DNA of 64,000 nucleotides from Nitrospirota bacterium (lineage in GTDB: Bacteria; Nitrospirota; UBA9217): positions 1 through 64,000 of the forward strand of contig JAOUEV010000002.1 of assembly GCA_029858565.1 (NCBI GenBank), given 5' to 3'. This document shows, one piece after another, positions 32,941 to 42,539 of the stretch. The notes below the pieces were generated by a model that saw only the letters and a program-made list of their open reading frames with translations, did not search any database and had not been told where the DNA came from. Both the position numbers and the translations under genes were made by a program. Every line of letters starts with the position of its first letter. Positions within the stretch are counted from its first letter, which is position 1.

Positions 32941-34068
32941 GTGGCCACTGTCCGCCTTCTAAAGAACGGCGCCGAGGTCTTTCCGGCGATGCTCAACGCG
33001 ATCGATGAGGCCCGCGCGTCGATCGTGCTGGAAATGTACATTTTCTCCGATGATGGGACCGGGCGCGAGGTGCGATCGCACCTTTCCCGCGCAGCTGCCA
33101 GAGGCGTGGAGGTGCGGGTCCTTGTGGACGCCGTCGGTTCCTGGGCCCTTTCCGAGGGATTCTGGGATGAACTGACCGGCGCGGGCGGCCAGGTGAAAGC
33201 TTTCCGCCCCATGTCCAGCGGCCTCTTTGTGTTCCGCAATCACCGCAAGCTGCTGCTGGTCGACGACCGGCTCGCGTTCATCGGCGGATTGAACATATCG
33301 GACGAGTATTATGCCGGCCGGGACGGCGAGGCACCATGGCGGGACAATGCCCTGGAAATCACCGGCTACGAGCTGGTGCGACTCCGCCGGTCCTTCAGCA
33401 GGATGTGGCTCCGCGCAGATCTTCCGGTGAGCACGACGCGGCTTATCATGCGCCGGTCCTACGGCTTGCGGCCGCGGCCCGGCCAGCGGATCCGCTTCCT
33501 GGAGAGCGGCCCCGAGGACCCGCTGCACTCTGTTCGCAAGGGATATCGGCAGATCATCGGGGACGCTACGGGGTCCATCGACCTGGCCATGGGATACTTC
33601 TTTCCCCACGGCAGGCTGCTCCGGGCGCTCAAACGCGCCGCGCGTCACGGTATCCGCGTACGGGTGCTTCTGACGCAGCGCAGCGATGTGCCGCTGGCCC
33701 GGTGGGCCGCGCGGGGGCTCTACGGGAAGATGCTGCGGGCGGGCATCGAGATCTGGGAATACCGGCCGGCCATGCTGCACGCCAAACTGGCGATCATCGA
33801 CGACACGGTGATCACCGGTTCCGCGAACCTCGACATCCGCAGCGGCCGGATCAATTATGAGCTGGTGACCGTGGTACGGAACGAGGCCCTTGCAGGCCAG
33901 GCGCGCGCTGATTTCGAGGCCGATCTGCTGGAGTCCGACCGGATCGAGATAACTGCATGGAGGGAGCGCCCTCCCGGCCAGCGCTTCAAGGAATGGATCA
34001 GCGCCTGGATCGTGGCGCGGCTTGATATTTTTTTCGCCCGCGCGGAGATGGCGCGGTTGATGAGATGA
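32941..34068 (+). CDS. Phospholipase D / cardiolipin synthase family protein
   Basis: A protein of 375 residues with two HKD motifs: HRKLLLVDDRLAFIGGLN in the first half and HAKLAIIDDTVITGSANLD in the second. These are the catalytic sites of cardiolipin synthases and other PLD enzymes. No N-terminal transmembrane pair is present, so it resembles the ClsB type more than ClsA (inference). The GTG start lies 2 nt after the osmC stop, so it is co-translated. The C-terminal RLDIFFARAEMARLM is amphipathic and may touch the membrane. Confidence 0.9.
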   Translation: MATVRLLKNGAEVFPAMLNAIDEARASIVLEMYIFSDDGTGREVRSHLSRAAARGVEVRVLVDAVGSWALSEGFWDELTGAGGQVKAFRPMSSGLFVFRNHRKLLLVDDRLAFIGGLNISDEYYAGRDGEAPWRDNALEITGYELVRLRRSFSRMWLRADLPVSTTRLIMRRSYGLRPRPGQRIRFLESGPEDPLHSVRKGYRQIIGDATGSIDLAMGYFFPHGRLLRALKRAARHGIRVRVLLTQRSDVPLARWAARGLYGKMLRAGIEIWEYRPAMLHAKLAIIDDTVITGSANLDIRSGRINYELVTVVRNEALAGQARADFEADLLESDRIEITAWRERPPGQRFKEWISAWIVARLDIFFARAEMARLMR

Positions 34069-34118
34069 TACAATTGCGGATTTCGGATTGTAGATTGCGG
34101 ATTGTATAGGAGGATAAC

Positions 34119-34691
34119 TTGAAAGTAAAAGGTACCAAGACCGAGAAGAACCTGCTTGCTGCTTTTGCCGGAGAATCGCAGGCGCGGAACCGATACACCT
34201 TCTTTGCGAGCACCGCGAAGAAAGAAGGCTTTGAGCAGATCGCGGCGATATTCCTTGAGACCGCTGAGAACGAGAAGGAACATGCCAAGCGGTTCTTCAA
34301 GTTCCTTGAAGGCGGCATGGCGGAGATCACCGCGACCTTCCCCGCGGGCAGGATCGGCACCACTGCGGAGAACCTGGAAGCTTCGGCCGCGGGCGAACAC
34401 GAGGAGTGGAAGGACCTCTATCCGGGATTTGCCAGAGTGGCCGAGTCGGAAGGGTTTCCCGAGATCGCGACCGCCTTCCGGTACATCGCCTCGGTCGAGG
34501 TGGAGCATGAGAAGCGCTATCGCAAGCTGCTCGAGAATCTGCGGCAAGGGAAGGTTTTCAAGAAGGACGCGTCAGCATCCTGGAAGTGCCGGAATTGCGG
34601 GTATCACATGAACGGGCAGGAACCGCCCGACGTCTGCCCCTCCTGCCTCCATCCAAAGGATTATTTCGAGCTGAATGCGGAGAACTATTGA
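34119..34691 (+). CDS. rbr: Rubrerythrin
   Basis: A non-heme iron peroxidase of 190 residues, typical of anaerobes. The N-terminal ferritin-like domain has diiron ligands in [22 protein letters not shown] and VEVEHEKRY. The C-terminal rubredoxin domain has CRNCGY and CPSCLHP. The start is TTG 34119, with a perfect AGGAGG site 5 nt upstream. It reduces hydrogen peroxide using electrons from NAD(P)H via rubredoxin or a reductase. A short GCGGATT-type repeat lies between it and the PLD gene. Confidence 0.96.
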   Translation: MKVKGTKTEKNLLAAFAGESQARNRYTFFASTAKKEGFEQIAAIFLETAENEKEHAKRFFKFLEGGMAEITATFPAGRIGTTAENLEASAAGEHEEWKDLYPGFARVAESEGFPEIATAFRYIASVEVEHEKRYRKLLENLRQGKVFKKDASASWKCRNCGYHMNGQEPPDVCPSCLHPKDYFELNAENY

Positions 34692-34778
34692 TGCCCTTTC
34701 GGTGCGGCGGAAGATTTCCCTCTTGCAATGAACATGCGCTTCTCCCTATAATGCCCCATTGGGATTTAAGGAGGTTGT

Positions 34779-35117
34779 ATGGCGATGACGGTAGAAATGG
34801 AATATAAGGTCAAAGAGGCGCCTGTCTGCCCCCACTGCAAGGGTACGATGGAAAAGATGGATTCGCGCCACCTGGACTGGGGGACCACGTTCCTCTGGGT
34901 CTGCTTCAACAATAACTGCACCTTCTTCATGAAGGGCTGGAAGCACATGATGGACACCTATGGCCAGCTGGTCTCGTACCGGTACATGGTCACGCCTGAC
35001 AACGGCACCCAGGGTGTGGTCCCGGCTTTCAGCCATGAGTATCTCCAGACGCACGGGAAGACCAGGAACAGGTTCATGGAGTCCGATGTCCCGGTGGATG
35101 GAGGGGACGAAGAGTAA
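34779..35117 (+). CDS. Zinc-ribbon protein of unknown function
   Basis: A 112-residue soluble protein. An N-terminal zinc ribbon is formed by CPHCKGTM and, about 30 residues on, a Cys pair in LWVCFNNNC. TFFMKGWKHMMDTYGQ and a C-terminal segment with FSHEYLQTHGKTRNRF follow. I do not recognise a named family. The ATG is preceded by AAGGAGGTTGT. It follows rubrerythrin and ends before a strong terminator, so it closes this rightward unit. Confidence 0.75.
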   Translation: MAMTVEMEYKVKEAPVCPHCKGTMEKMDSRHLDWGTTFLWVCFNNNCTFFMKGWKHMMDTYGQLVSYRYMVTPDNGTQGVVPAFSHEYLQTHGKTRNRFMESDVPVDGGDEE

Positions 35118-35148
35118 CTCGGTCGTTCGGCGTGAACAGCAATGACGA

Positions 35149-35185
35149 AGCCCCTGGTGGACCAATCCCGCCAGGGGCTTTTTTT
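35149..35185 (+). terminator. Rho-independent terminator
   Basis: AGCCCCTGG (35149-35157) pairs perfectly with CCAGGGGCT (35171-35179), followed by a run of seven T. It ends the rubrerythrin/zinc-ribbon unit. Confidence 0.85.
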
Positions 35186-35312
35186 CACGATGAGGTGTTG
35201 CACCGGTGTGTTGCCGGAAGCGATGATGCGTGCCTGTCAGCTCGCCGGTGACAGGGGGAAAAGAGTATCGATACGCTTCTTTCTGTGTCTCAGCTGTTTG
35301 CGGCGTGGAGCT

Positions 35313-38006
35313 TTACTCGCCGGAGCTTTTGTCTGCCGCTGCCACCTGCACTGCGCAGACCTTCAGCTCGGGGATCTTGACCGTTGGGTCGAGTGCGTCG
35401 TTGGTGATCACGTTCGCCGCTGCCTCGGCGTAATGCATGGGGATGAAGATCGTGCCGGGCGGCACCATAGCCGAGATCCTGGCTGAGATCTCGATCACCC
35501 CGCGTTTCGAACGGACCTTCACTTTCCCGCCGTCCCTGATCTCCAGACGCACTGCATCCGCCTCGTTGATCTCCGCATAGGCCTTGCCGGCACGCTTCTC
35601 GATCGGCTCCACCCGCCGGGTCATGGAACCGGAGTGGTACTGATAGAGGTTCCTGCCCGTTGTCAGCACAAAGGGATATTCGTCGCTTGTTACCTCGGCG
35701 GGCTCCCGGTACTCCACCGGCACGAAGGGCACCCTGCCTTTGGGGAACCCGTCCTTGTACAGGAACTCGGTTCCGGGGTGATCGGGCGCTGGGCAGGGCC
35801 AGGCAATGCCCCGGGATTTGATGCGTTCATAGGATATCCCTGACAGAGCCGGCCAGAGCCTGCGGAATTCCTCGAACACCAGCTCGGGAGACCGGTACTC
35901 CATGGGGTATCCGAGATGGCGCGACAGGGCCATGATGATCGACAGGTCGTCCCAGGCGTCTCCCGGCGGATTCACCGCTTTGCGCACGCGCTGGACCCTC
36001 CGGTCGGTATTCGTGAAGGTGCCTTCCTTTTCATAGGAGCAGGCGGCAGGCAGGACCACGTGCGCGTATTTCGCGGTCTCGGTCATGAAGATGTCCTGCA
36101 CCACCAGGAACTCAAGATCCTGAAGCGCCTTGATCGTGTGGTGCTGGTTGGGGTCGGTCAGGACCGGGTTCTCGCCCATGATATAGAGCGCCTTGAGCCT
36201 GCCGTCGGCCGCGGCATTGATCATCTCGGTGGTGGTGAGGCCGGGCTTCGGCGGAAGCGTCACGCCCCAGGCTTCCTCGAACTTTTTCCGCACCGCGGGA
36301 TCATCCACCTTCTGGTATCCCGGGAATACGTTGGGCGCGCAGGCGGCGTCCGATGCCCCCTGTACATTGTTCTGGCCCCGGAGCGGGTTCACGCCGGTGT
36401 GGGGTCTGCCGATATTGCCGGTGAGGGTAGCCAGGTTCGCGATGGCCTTCACGTTGTCGGTGCCGCAGGTATGCTGGGTAATGCCCATGGTGTAGAAGAT
36501 CCCGGCCGTGCGCGACGCGCCGTAGATCCTTGCCGCACGGATGATGTCGTCCTTTGCAACGCCGGTGATGCGGCTGACCCGTTCCGGCGTGAAGTCCCGG
36601 ACCGCGTCCTTCCATGCCTCATAGCCTTCGGTCTTGTCCCGGATGAAATCGTCGTTGCGCAGCCCCTCGTCGGAGATCACCTTCGCCATGCCGTTCAGGA
36701 GCGCCACGTCCGTGCCCGGCCGGAGCGGCAGGTACAGCTCGCTGAACTTCGTCATGGGAACCCGGCGCGGGTCGGCAACGATGATCTTCGCGCCTTTCCG
36801 GAACGCCTTGATCATGCGGTTCGCGATGACCGGGTGGGTCTCCTTGGTGTTCGAGCCGATGATGAACAGGACCTCCATGCCCTCGATCTCACGGATCGAG
36901 TTCGTCATGGCTCCTGAACCGAAGATGGCGGCCAGACCGGCCACCGTGGGGGAGTGTCAGAGCCGCGCGCAGTGGTCCACGTTGTTCGTGCCGACCCCCG
37001 CGCGCAGCAGCTTCTGGAACAGGTAGTTCTCTTCGTTCGTGCACCGTGCCGAGGAAAGTCCGCCGATCGCGTCCGGCCCGCGCTCCTCCCGGATCTTTTT
37101 GAGCCAGGCAGAAACATACTCAAGCGCAGCGGTCCAGGAGGTCTCTTCGAAATTGCCGCTGGCCCGCCGGATGAGCGGTTTGGTAAGGCGCTCGGGGCTC
37201 TTCACAAAGGGATAGCCGAACCTTCCCTTGACGCACAGGAGCCCCTCGTTCCAGGCCCAGGGTTTCGATGATATCCTGATGATCTCGTTGTTCCTGGCGT
37301 GGACCGTGATGTTGCAGCCTGTTCCGCAGTAGGGGCAGACCGTCTCGGTCTCCCTGACGCCTTCGTACCGGCCTTTTCCTTTCCAGAGTTTTCCCGTGAG
37401 AGCGCCGGTGGGACAGACCGAGACGCACTGTCCGCAGAATTCGCAGTCAAGGTCGTCCTCAAAAGGGGTGGTGATCTTTGCCTTGAACCCGCGGTATCCG
37501 AAGTCAATGGCCTCCACGCCCTGCACTTCGTCGCAGATCTTGACGCACCGGCCGCAGAGAATGCATTTCTCCAGGTCGCGCTCGATAAAGGGGTTCCCGT
37601 CGCGCTTGGAATAGATCCTGCGCTCGCCGGGATAGCGTTCTCCCTTCACCCCATAGGTGTAGGCAAGTTCCTGGAGCTGGCAGCTGCCGGTCGCCTGGCA
37701 GGTCATGCAGTCGTTGGGATGGTCGGACAATATCAGCTCCAGCACGAACCTGCGGTGCTCTTCGAGCCGGGGGGTCATGGTCGTCACTTCCATGCCCTCG
37801 GTCACCGGCGTGGTGCACGACGCGATCGGACGGGGCAGGCCCTTTACCTCGACCACGCAGAGCCTGCAGCCGCCGAAGGGCGTGAGCTGGGGATGGCGGC
37901 AGAGGTTCGGGATCGCGATGCCATGGCGGTTCGCCGCCTCCATCACCGTGAGGTTGTCCGGGACGGTAAGTGCTTTCCCGTTTATGGTTATGGTCACCAT
38001 TGCCAT
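35313..38006 (-). CDS. NAD-linked formate dehydrogenase large subunit, selenocysteine form
   Basis: The molybdenum or tungsten bis-MGD catalytic subunit of a cytoplasmic formate dehydrogenase, 897 residues if UGA is read through. The order is an N-terminal [2Fe-2S] domain (C36 onwards, FGGCRLCVVEV), a His/Cys [4Fe-4S] site (DHPNDCMTCQATGSC), two [4Fe-4S] sites (CILCGRCVKIC, CEFCGQCVSVC), the MGD-proximal cluster (CPYCGTGC) and the catalytic domains. At codon 350 (36959-36957) UGA falls in NNVDHCARL-U-HSPTVAGL, where formate dehydrogenases have the Sec or Cys metal ligand. The frame resumes without change, and a SECIS-like hairpin follows. The start is ATG 38006, with GGAG 8 nt upstream. It is third in a NuoE-NuoF-FdhA-like operon. 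Confidence 0.93.
36927..36959 (-). promoter_or_regulatory. UGA codon and SECIS-like hairpin of the formate dehydrogenase gene
   Basis: On the minus strand UGA (36959-36957) is followed after 18 nt by a hairpin with loop GGUCU. The stem is GGUGGCC/GGCCGCC, spanning 36945-36927, with one G-U pair. The loop and 18-nt spacing match what I recall for the Escherichia coli fdhF SECIS. Confidence 0.85.
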
Positions 38007-38011
38007 AGGAT

Positions 38012-39790
38012 CTACTCCCGCTCCACCGCGCCGAACTTGCACACATCGAAACAGGCGCCGCAGCGCACACACTTTGCCGGGTCGATCTTGTGGGGTTTCT
38101 TCTTTTCCCCCGAGACCGCGCCTGAGGGGCAGGCCTTGAGGCAGGAGCCGCAGGCCTTGCATTTCGCCGCGTCGATGGAATAGGTCAGCAGCCCCTTGCA
38201 GACCTTGGCCGGGCACTTCCGGTCCCGGATATGAGCGTCGTACTCGTCACGGAAGTACTTGATCGTTGAAAGCACCGGATTCGGAGCGGTCTGACCCAGG
38301 CCGCAGAGCGACAGGGACTTGATGCCGCCGGACAGCTCCTCGAGCAGTTCGATATCGTTCGGGCTGCCCTTGCCCGAGGTGATCCGCTCCAGGGTTTCGA
38401 GCAGACGCTTGGTTCCCACGCGGCAGGGCACGCATTTGCCGCAGGACTCGGCCTGGGTGAACTGGACGAAGTACTTGGCAACGTTCACCATGCAGTCATC
38501 GGCATCGAGCACGATCATGCCGCCGGACCCGACGATGGACCCGGCCTTGGCAAGGGCCTCATAGTCCATGGTGATGTCCATCATGCTTGCCGGAATGCAG
38601 CCGCCCGAAGGCCCGCCGGTCTGGACCGCCTTGAAGGGCTTGCCGCTTTCGATGCCGCCGCCGATCTCCTCGATGATCTCCCGGAGCGTGATGCCCATGG
38701 GGACCTCGATCAGACCGGGATTCTTGATCTTGCCGGTGAGCGCGAAGACCTTGGTGCCTCTGGACCGTTCGGTCCCGAATCCCGCATACCACCCGCATCC
38801 GTTCCTGATGATGTGGGGGATGTTCGCAAGGGTCTCGACGTTATTGATCACCGTGGGTTTCTGCCACAGTCCTTTGTTCACCGGGAAGGGCGGTTTGGGC
38901 CGGGGCATTCCCCGCTGACCCTCGATGGAGGCAATGAGCGCGGTCTCCTCGCCGCAGACGAATGCGCCCGCGCCGAGCTTGATCTTGATATCGAAATCGA
39001 ACTTCGAACGGAAGATCCCTTTTCCCAGGTATCCCCGGGAGCGCGCCTGGTCCAGGGCCATCCTGAGCCGCTCGACCGCAAGGGGATATTCGGCCCGGAT
39101 GTACACATAGCCGTGGCCGGCCTGGATGGCGTAGGCGCCGATGATCATGCCTTCGATCACGGCGTGGGGGCTGCCCTCGATCACCGCCCGGTCCATGAAC
39201 GCGCCGGGATCGCCCTCGTCGGCGTTGCAGATGATGTACTTGACGTCGCTCTTCGCTTTTCTGCCGAGCTCCCATTTGAGCCCGGTCGGGAATCCAGCGC
39301 CTCCCCGGCCCCGAAGGCCGGACATCTTGATCTCCTCGATAATCTCTTCAGGGGTGCGGGACGCAAGCACATCCCGGGCGGCCTCGTAGCCTTTTACCGA
39401 TTCATAGGCATCAATGCTCTCGGGATCGATCCTTCCGCAGTCCGCGAGCACGACCTTCACCTGTTTCCTGTAGAACGAATCATAGGCCGCGTCAACAAGC
39501 CAATCCTTCACGACCTTGCCGCCGATGAGGTGCTCCTGCACGATGCGGGCGACCATGTCGGGCTTCACATACTGATACACGGTCTTGGTCCCGTCCCGAT
39601 GCACCTCCACCAGCACGTCCCGGGCGCAGAGGCCGAGACAGCCGACCTGATGGGAAGAGCAGTTCTCCAGCACCTTCGCGGCGACCTGTGTCCGTCCCAG
39701 CTCCGCATTGAAGGCGTCGAGGACCTGCTTGCCGCCGGCGGCGATCCCCGCCGGGCCCATGCAGACGCGTATGATCATGTGGGGATTCAA
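38012..39790 (-). CDS. NuoF-like diaphorase subunit of formate dehydrogenase
   Basis: An FMN and NAD(H)-binding subunit of 592 residues. The N-terminal thioredoxin-like [2Fe-2S] part has CSSHQVGCLGLC. The NuoF core has GLRGRGGAGFPTGLKW, CNADEGDPGAFMDR and GAGAFVCGEETALIASIEG. SCGKCVPCRVG carries the N3-type [4Fe-4S] cluster. Two C-terminal [4Fe-4S] sites follow (CKACGSCLKACP, CVRCGACFDVC). It passes electrons between the large subunit and NAD+. The start is TTG 39790 with GAGG upstream, or ATG 39778. It overlaps the preceding gene by 4 nt and ends 5 nt before the large subunit gene. Confidence 0.94.
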   Translation of the reverse strand: MNPHMIIRVCMGPAGIAAGGKQVLDAFNAELGRTQVAAKVLENCSSHQVGCLGLCARDVLVEVHRDGTKTVYQYVKPDMVARIVQEHLIGGKVVKDWLVDAAYDSFYRKQVKVVLADCGRIDPESIDAYESVKGYEAARDVLASRTPEEIIEEIKMSGLRGRGGAGFPTGLKWELGRKAKSDVKYIICNADEGDPGAFMDRAVIEGSPHAVIEGMIIGAYAIQAGHGYVYIRAEYPLAVERLRMALDQARSRGYLGKGIFRSKFDFDIKIKLGAGAFVCGEETALIASIEGQRGMPRPKPPFPVNKGLWQKPTVINNVETLANIPHIIRNGCGWYAGFGTERSRGTKVFALTGKIKNPGLIEVPMGITLREIIEEIGGGIESGKPFKAVQTGGPSGGCIPASMMDITMDYEALAKAGSIVGSGGMIVLDADDCMVNVAKYFVQFTQAESCGKCVPCRVGTKRLLETLERITSGKGSPNDIELLEELSGGIKSLSLCGLGQTAPNPVLSTIKYFRDEYDAHIRDRKCPAKVCKGLLTYSIDAAKCKACGSCLKACPSGAVSGEKKKPHKIDPAKCVRCGACFDVCKFGAVERE

Positions 39791-40248
39791 ATCTTTTTCC
39801 TCAGGTTCTTGATCTCCCGGATGGCTATATCGGTGGTGGCCTTGCCGTGGACCGCGCCGTCCACGAGCACGACGGGCGCGAAACTGCAGAAGCCGAGACA
39901 GGCGACCTTGTCGAGCGTTATCAGGCCGTCATCAGTGGTGTCCTGTTCGCCCGCGAGGTGCAGCTCGCGTTGGATGCCGCTGATGATGCGGTCCGCGCCC
40001 CGCACATGGCAGGCCGTACCGCAGCAGGCCGTCACCTTGTGCCTGCCCACGGGCTTGAGGCGGAACTGGGCGTAGAAGGTGGCGACGCCGTAGAAGCGGC
40101 TCGCTGCTATGCCGAGCTCGCGGGAGAAAAGCATTACCGCATCCCGGGGAATGTAACCAAAGGCTTCCTGGGTGTCCTGGAGAAGGGAGATGATGTTGCC
40201 GCCGGTCTCCCGGTGGCGTTCGATGAGTTCGCGCAGTCTTGATTCCAT
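39787..40248 (-). CDS. NuoE-like [2Fe-2S] subunit of formate dehydrogenase
   Basis: A 24-kDa-type subunit of 153 residues. LLQDTQEAFGYIP near the N-terminus and SRFYGVATFYAQFRLKPVG are family hallmarks. The [2Fe-2S] ligands are in CCGTACHVRGA and ACLGFCSFAPVV. It is first in a three-gene operon with the NuoF-like and catalytic subunits, the composition of FdsGBA-type soluble NAD-dependent formate dehydrogenases. No good Shine-Dalgarno site precedes ATG 40248. Confidence 0.93.
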   Translation of the reverse strand: MESRLRELIERHRETGGNIISLLQDTQEAFGYIPRDAVMLFSRELGIAASRFYGVATFYAQFRLKPVGRHKVTACCGTACHVRGADRIISGIQRELHLAGEQDTTDDGLITLDKVACLGFCSFAPVVLVDGAVHGKATTDIAIREIKNLRKKI

Positions 40249-40452
40249 AAGAATTATTTATGTGACGATTAATAGTACCATGGCTGGAGTAAATACAAAA
40301 GAAAAAGTCACTTATTTACACATGTTCGCTGTTTTGAATATATATTCCGAGACAGCATAACTTATGTAGCCGCAGTTTTACCCAGCGTCTTCCTGCGAGG
40401 CATGTTGATGGGGGCGCTGCTGCCGGAATGGTGTATTATCGACCCTTTCCAT

Positions 40453-40481
40453 TTGACCGTCATGGTCATACAGGTTATGAT
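40453..40481 (+). promoter_or_regulatory. Sigma-70 promoter with inverted repeat, upstream of AOR
   Basis: TTGACC (40453-40458), a 17-bp spacer and TATGAT (40476-40481). An inverted repeat, TGACC-gtcat-GGTCA (40454-40468), overlaps the -35 box and could be an operator. Predicted transcription begins at or next to ATG 40487, so the AOR mRNA would be leaderless. Confidence 0.6.
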
Positions 40482-40486
40482 TTCGA

Positions 40487-42178
40487 ATGAACGGATGGCA
40501 TGGAAAAATGCTGGTCGTGGACCTGTCAGCGCGAGCGGTTCATGATCAGCCGATCGCGCAGGAAACACTCGCCGCCTGGCTCGGCGGCAGGGGGCTTGGC
40601 GATCACCTGATGGCTGATCGCATCACCCTGGACCCCTTTGACGAGGAGATGCCGCTCTTGTTCAGCGTGGGTCCGCTCTGCGGCACCGCGGCCCCCACGT
40701 CGTCGCGCATGTCCGTGGTCTCCCGCTCTCCGCTCACGGGCACCATCTTCGACTCTTCCGTGGGCGGTCATCTGCCGCTCAAGCTCAAGCAGGCCGGGTA
40801 CGATTCGGTGATGATCATTGGCAAGGCAAGTTCACCGGTCTATCTCGCGATAACCGATGACGCGGCGGAGATCAGGGATGCAGCCCATCTCTGGGGCAAG
40901 GGCACCGGCGAAACGATCTCGGCGCTTGAAAAGGATGGCGAGGTCGCCTGCATCGGTCCGGCAGGGGAAAGGCTCGCGCTGATCTCGAACATCATGATCG
41001 GCACGGGCAATTCCGTGGGCCGCGGCGGCATGGGCGCTGTCATGGGCTCCAAGAACCTCAAAGCGATCGTGGTAAAGGGCTCGAAGAAACCGTCGATAGC
41101 CGACGAGGGCATGTTCAAGAAGGCCTATGACGATGTGCTGCGGCTGCTGAAGGCGTCGCCCGTGGTCATGGGCGAACTGGGCCTTGCCGAGTACGGCACC
41201 GCGGCGCTCGTGGATATCGTGGACGAGCGCAGGATGACGCCGACCGAGAACTTCCGGAAGACCTATTTCCCTGCTGCCCATGCCTATTCCGGCCCGAGCC
41301 TCAGGAAGCTCTACGGTTCGAAAAAAGAAGGCTGCGCCATCTGTCCGATCCAGTGCAAGAAGGTCACGTCCTGCGGCAGGCCCATGCCTGAGTTCGAGAC
41401 CCTGTCGCACTTCGGCGCCTTGAACGGAAATGACGATCCCGAGTCCATTGTGAAGGCAAACCTGCTGTGCAACAATCTGGGACTGGACACCATATCGACA
41501 GCATCGACCATTGCCGCCTACGGCGAGTCCCGGGGCAGGTTCCTGGGCCCTGACGAGATCCTGGAGATGGTCAGGAAGATCGCTTATCGCGAGGGCGACG
41601 GGGACAAACTTGCGGAAGGTTCGAAGCGTTACTGCGAGTCCATATCCCACCCGGAATTTTCCATGACCGTGAAGGGCCTGGAGCTTCCTGCGTACGATCC
41701 TCGCGGCTCCTACGGCATGGCCCTGGCCTATGGCACCTCGAACCGCGGGGCCTGCCATTTGCGTGCCTATCCCATCAGTCAGGAGATCCTGCGAAAGCCT
41801 GTTGCGACCGACCGGTTCAGCTTCGACGGCAAGGCCCGGCTGATCAAGGTCTGCGAGGACACGAACGCGGTCATTGATTCGCTCGCGGTCTGCAAATTCG
41901 CCTTCCTTGGCGCGTCGGTCGAGGAATACGCGCAGCTGCTTGCTGCTGCCACGGGCAGGGAATACACCGGCCAGGAGCTTCTCAAGATCGGCGAACGCAT
42001 TATCGAGCGCGAGCGGCAGTATAACAGTATGAACGGGTTCTCGGAAAAGGACGATCTTCTTCCGGAGCGGTTCTTCACTGATGCGGGGAGCTCGGGCGAA
42101 GGCATCGATGTCCCGGCGATCGATAAGAAGCGTTATCAGGAGGAGATGGAGAAGTATTATAGGATCAGAAGGCAGTAG
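40487..42178 (+). CDS. Aldehyde:ferredoxin oxidoreductase family protein
   Basis: A tungsten-pterin enzyme of 563 residues that oxidises aldehydes or reduces carboxylates with ferredoxin. It begins MNGWHGKMLVVDLSARAV, the standard AOR start. RMSVVSRSPLTGTIFDSS and GRGGMGAVMGSKNLKAI match the pterin site. The [4Fe-4S] ligands are in CAICPIQCKK and, distally, SLAVCKFAFLG. The gene is divergent from the formate dehydrogenase operon, so two W/Mo-pterin enzymes share a regulatory spacer. The exact substrate is unknown; several AOR subtypes exist. Confidence 0.94.
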   Translation: MNGWHGKMLVVDLSARAVHDQPIAQETLAAWLGGRGLGDHLMADRITLDPFDEEMPLLFSVGPLCGTAAPTSSRMSVVSRSPLTGTIFDSSVGGHLPLKLKQAGYDSVMIIGKASSPVYLAITDDAAEIRDAAHLWGKGTGETISALEKDGEVACIGPAGERLALISNIMIGTGNSVGRGGMGAVMGSKNLKAIVVKGSKKPSIADEGMFKKAYDDVLRLLKASPVVMGELGLAEYGTAALVDIVDERRMTPTENFRKTYFPAAHAYSGPSLRKLYGSKKEGCAICPIQCKKVTSCGRPMPEFETLSHFGALNGNDDPESIVKANLLCNNLGLDTISTASTIAAYGESRGRFLGPDEILEMVRKIAYREGDGDKLAEGSKRYCESISHPEFSMTVKGLELPAYDPRGSYGMALAYGTSNRGACHLRAYPISQEILRKPVATDRFSFDGKARLIKVCEDTNAVIDSLAVCKFAFLGASVEEYAQLLAAATGREYTGQELLKIGERIIERERQYNSMNGFSEKDDLLPERFFTDAGSSGEGIDVPAIDKKRYQEEMEKYYRIRRQ

Positions 42179-42231
42179 CCAGTAGCCGGTAGCCAGAACA
42201 CCTGGAAGCCAGAGGCTTCAGCCTGCGGGGT

Positions 42232-42444
42232 TCATGACCCCCACGTGGTGGTCCACTTGAGAAAGAGCAGGACCCAGGGCGTAAGATGCAGGAACAGGTC
42301 GAACCAGTCGATGGGCCGCTTGAGCGTGCCGTTCTTGAGCATCACCAGCTTTTCCCAGAGATGGGGCGGGGCAAAGGGCGCGAGGCCGAGGGTCAGACAG
42401 AGGAACACGAACATGGCCCAGGGTTGTTCCGCAATGTAGTGCAT
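42232..42444 (-). CDS. Small membrane protein, 70 residues
   Basis: The start is ATG 42444, with GGAGG 6 nt upstream. A first helix (PWAMFVFLCLTLGLAPF) and a second (WFDLFLHLTPWVLLFLKW) flank a short polar loop, PPHLWEKLVMLKNGTLKRP. I recall near-identical small proteins in many anaerobes, sometimes labelled RND-transporter-associated, but no function is established. The longer open frame to 42651 overlaps the divergent selenoprotein gene and is not real upstream of this start. Confidence 0.8.
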   Translation of the reverse strand: MHYIAEQPWAMFVFLCLTLGLAPFAPPHLWEKLVMLKNGTLKRPIDWFDLFLHLTPWVLLFLKWTTTWGS

Positions 42445-42539
42445 GATGGCCTCCGTTAAGCTATTATACCGCGCCGGCGGAAAACCGGGAAAGGAAAAAC
42501 CTGTTCGCGCGAGACGATCTTGACTTGAGGGTTCACAGT

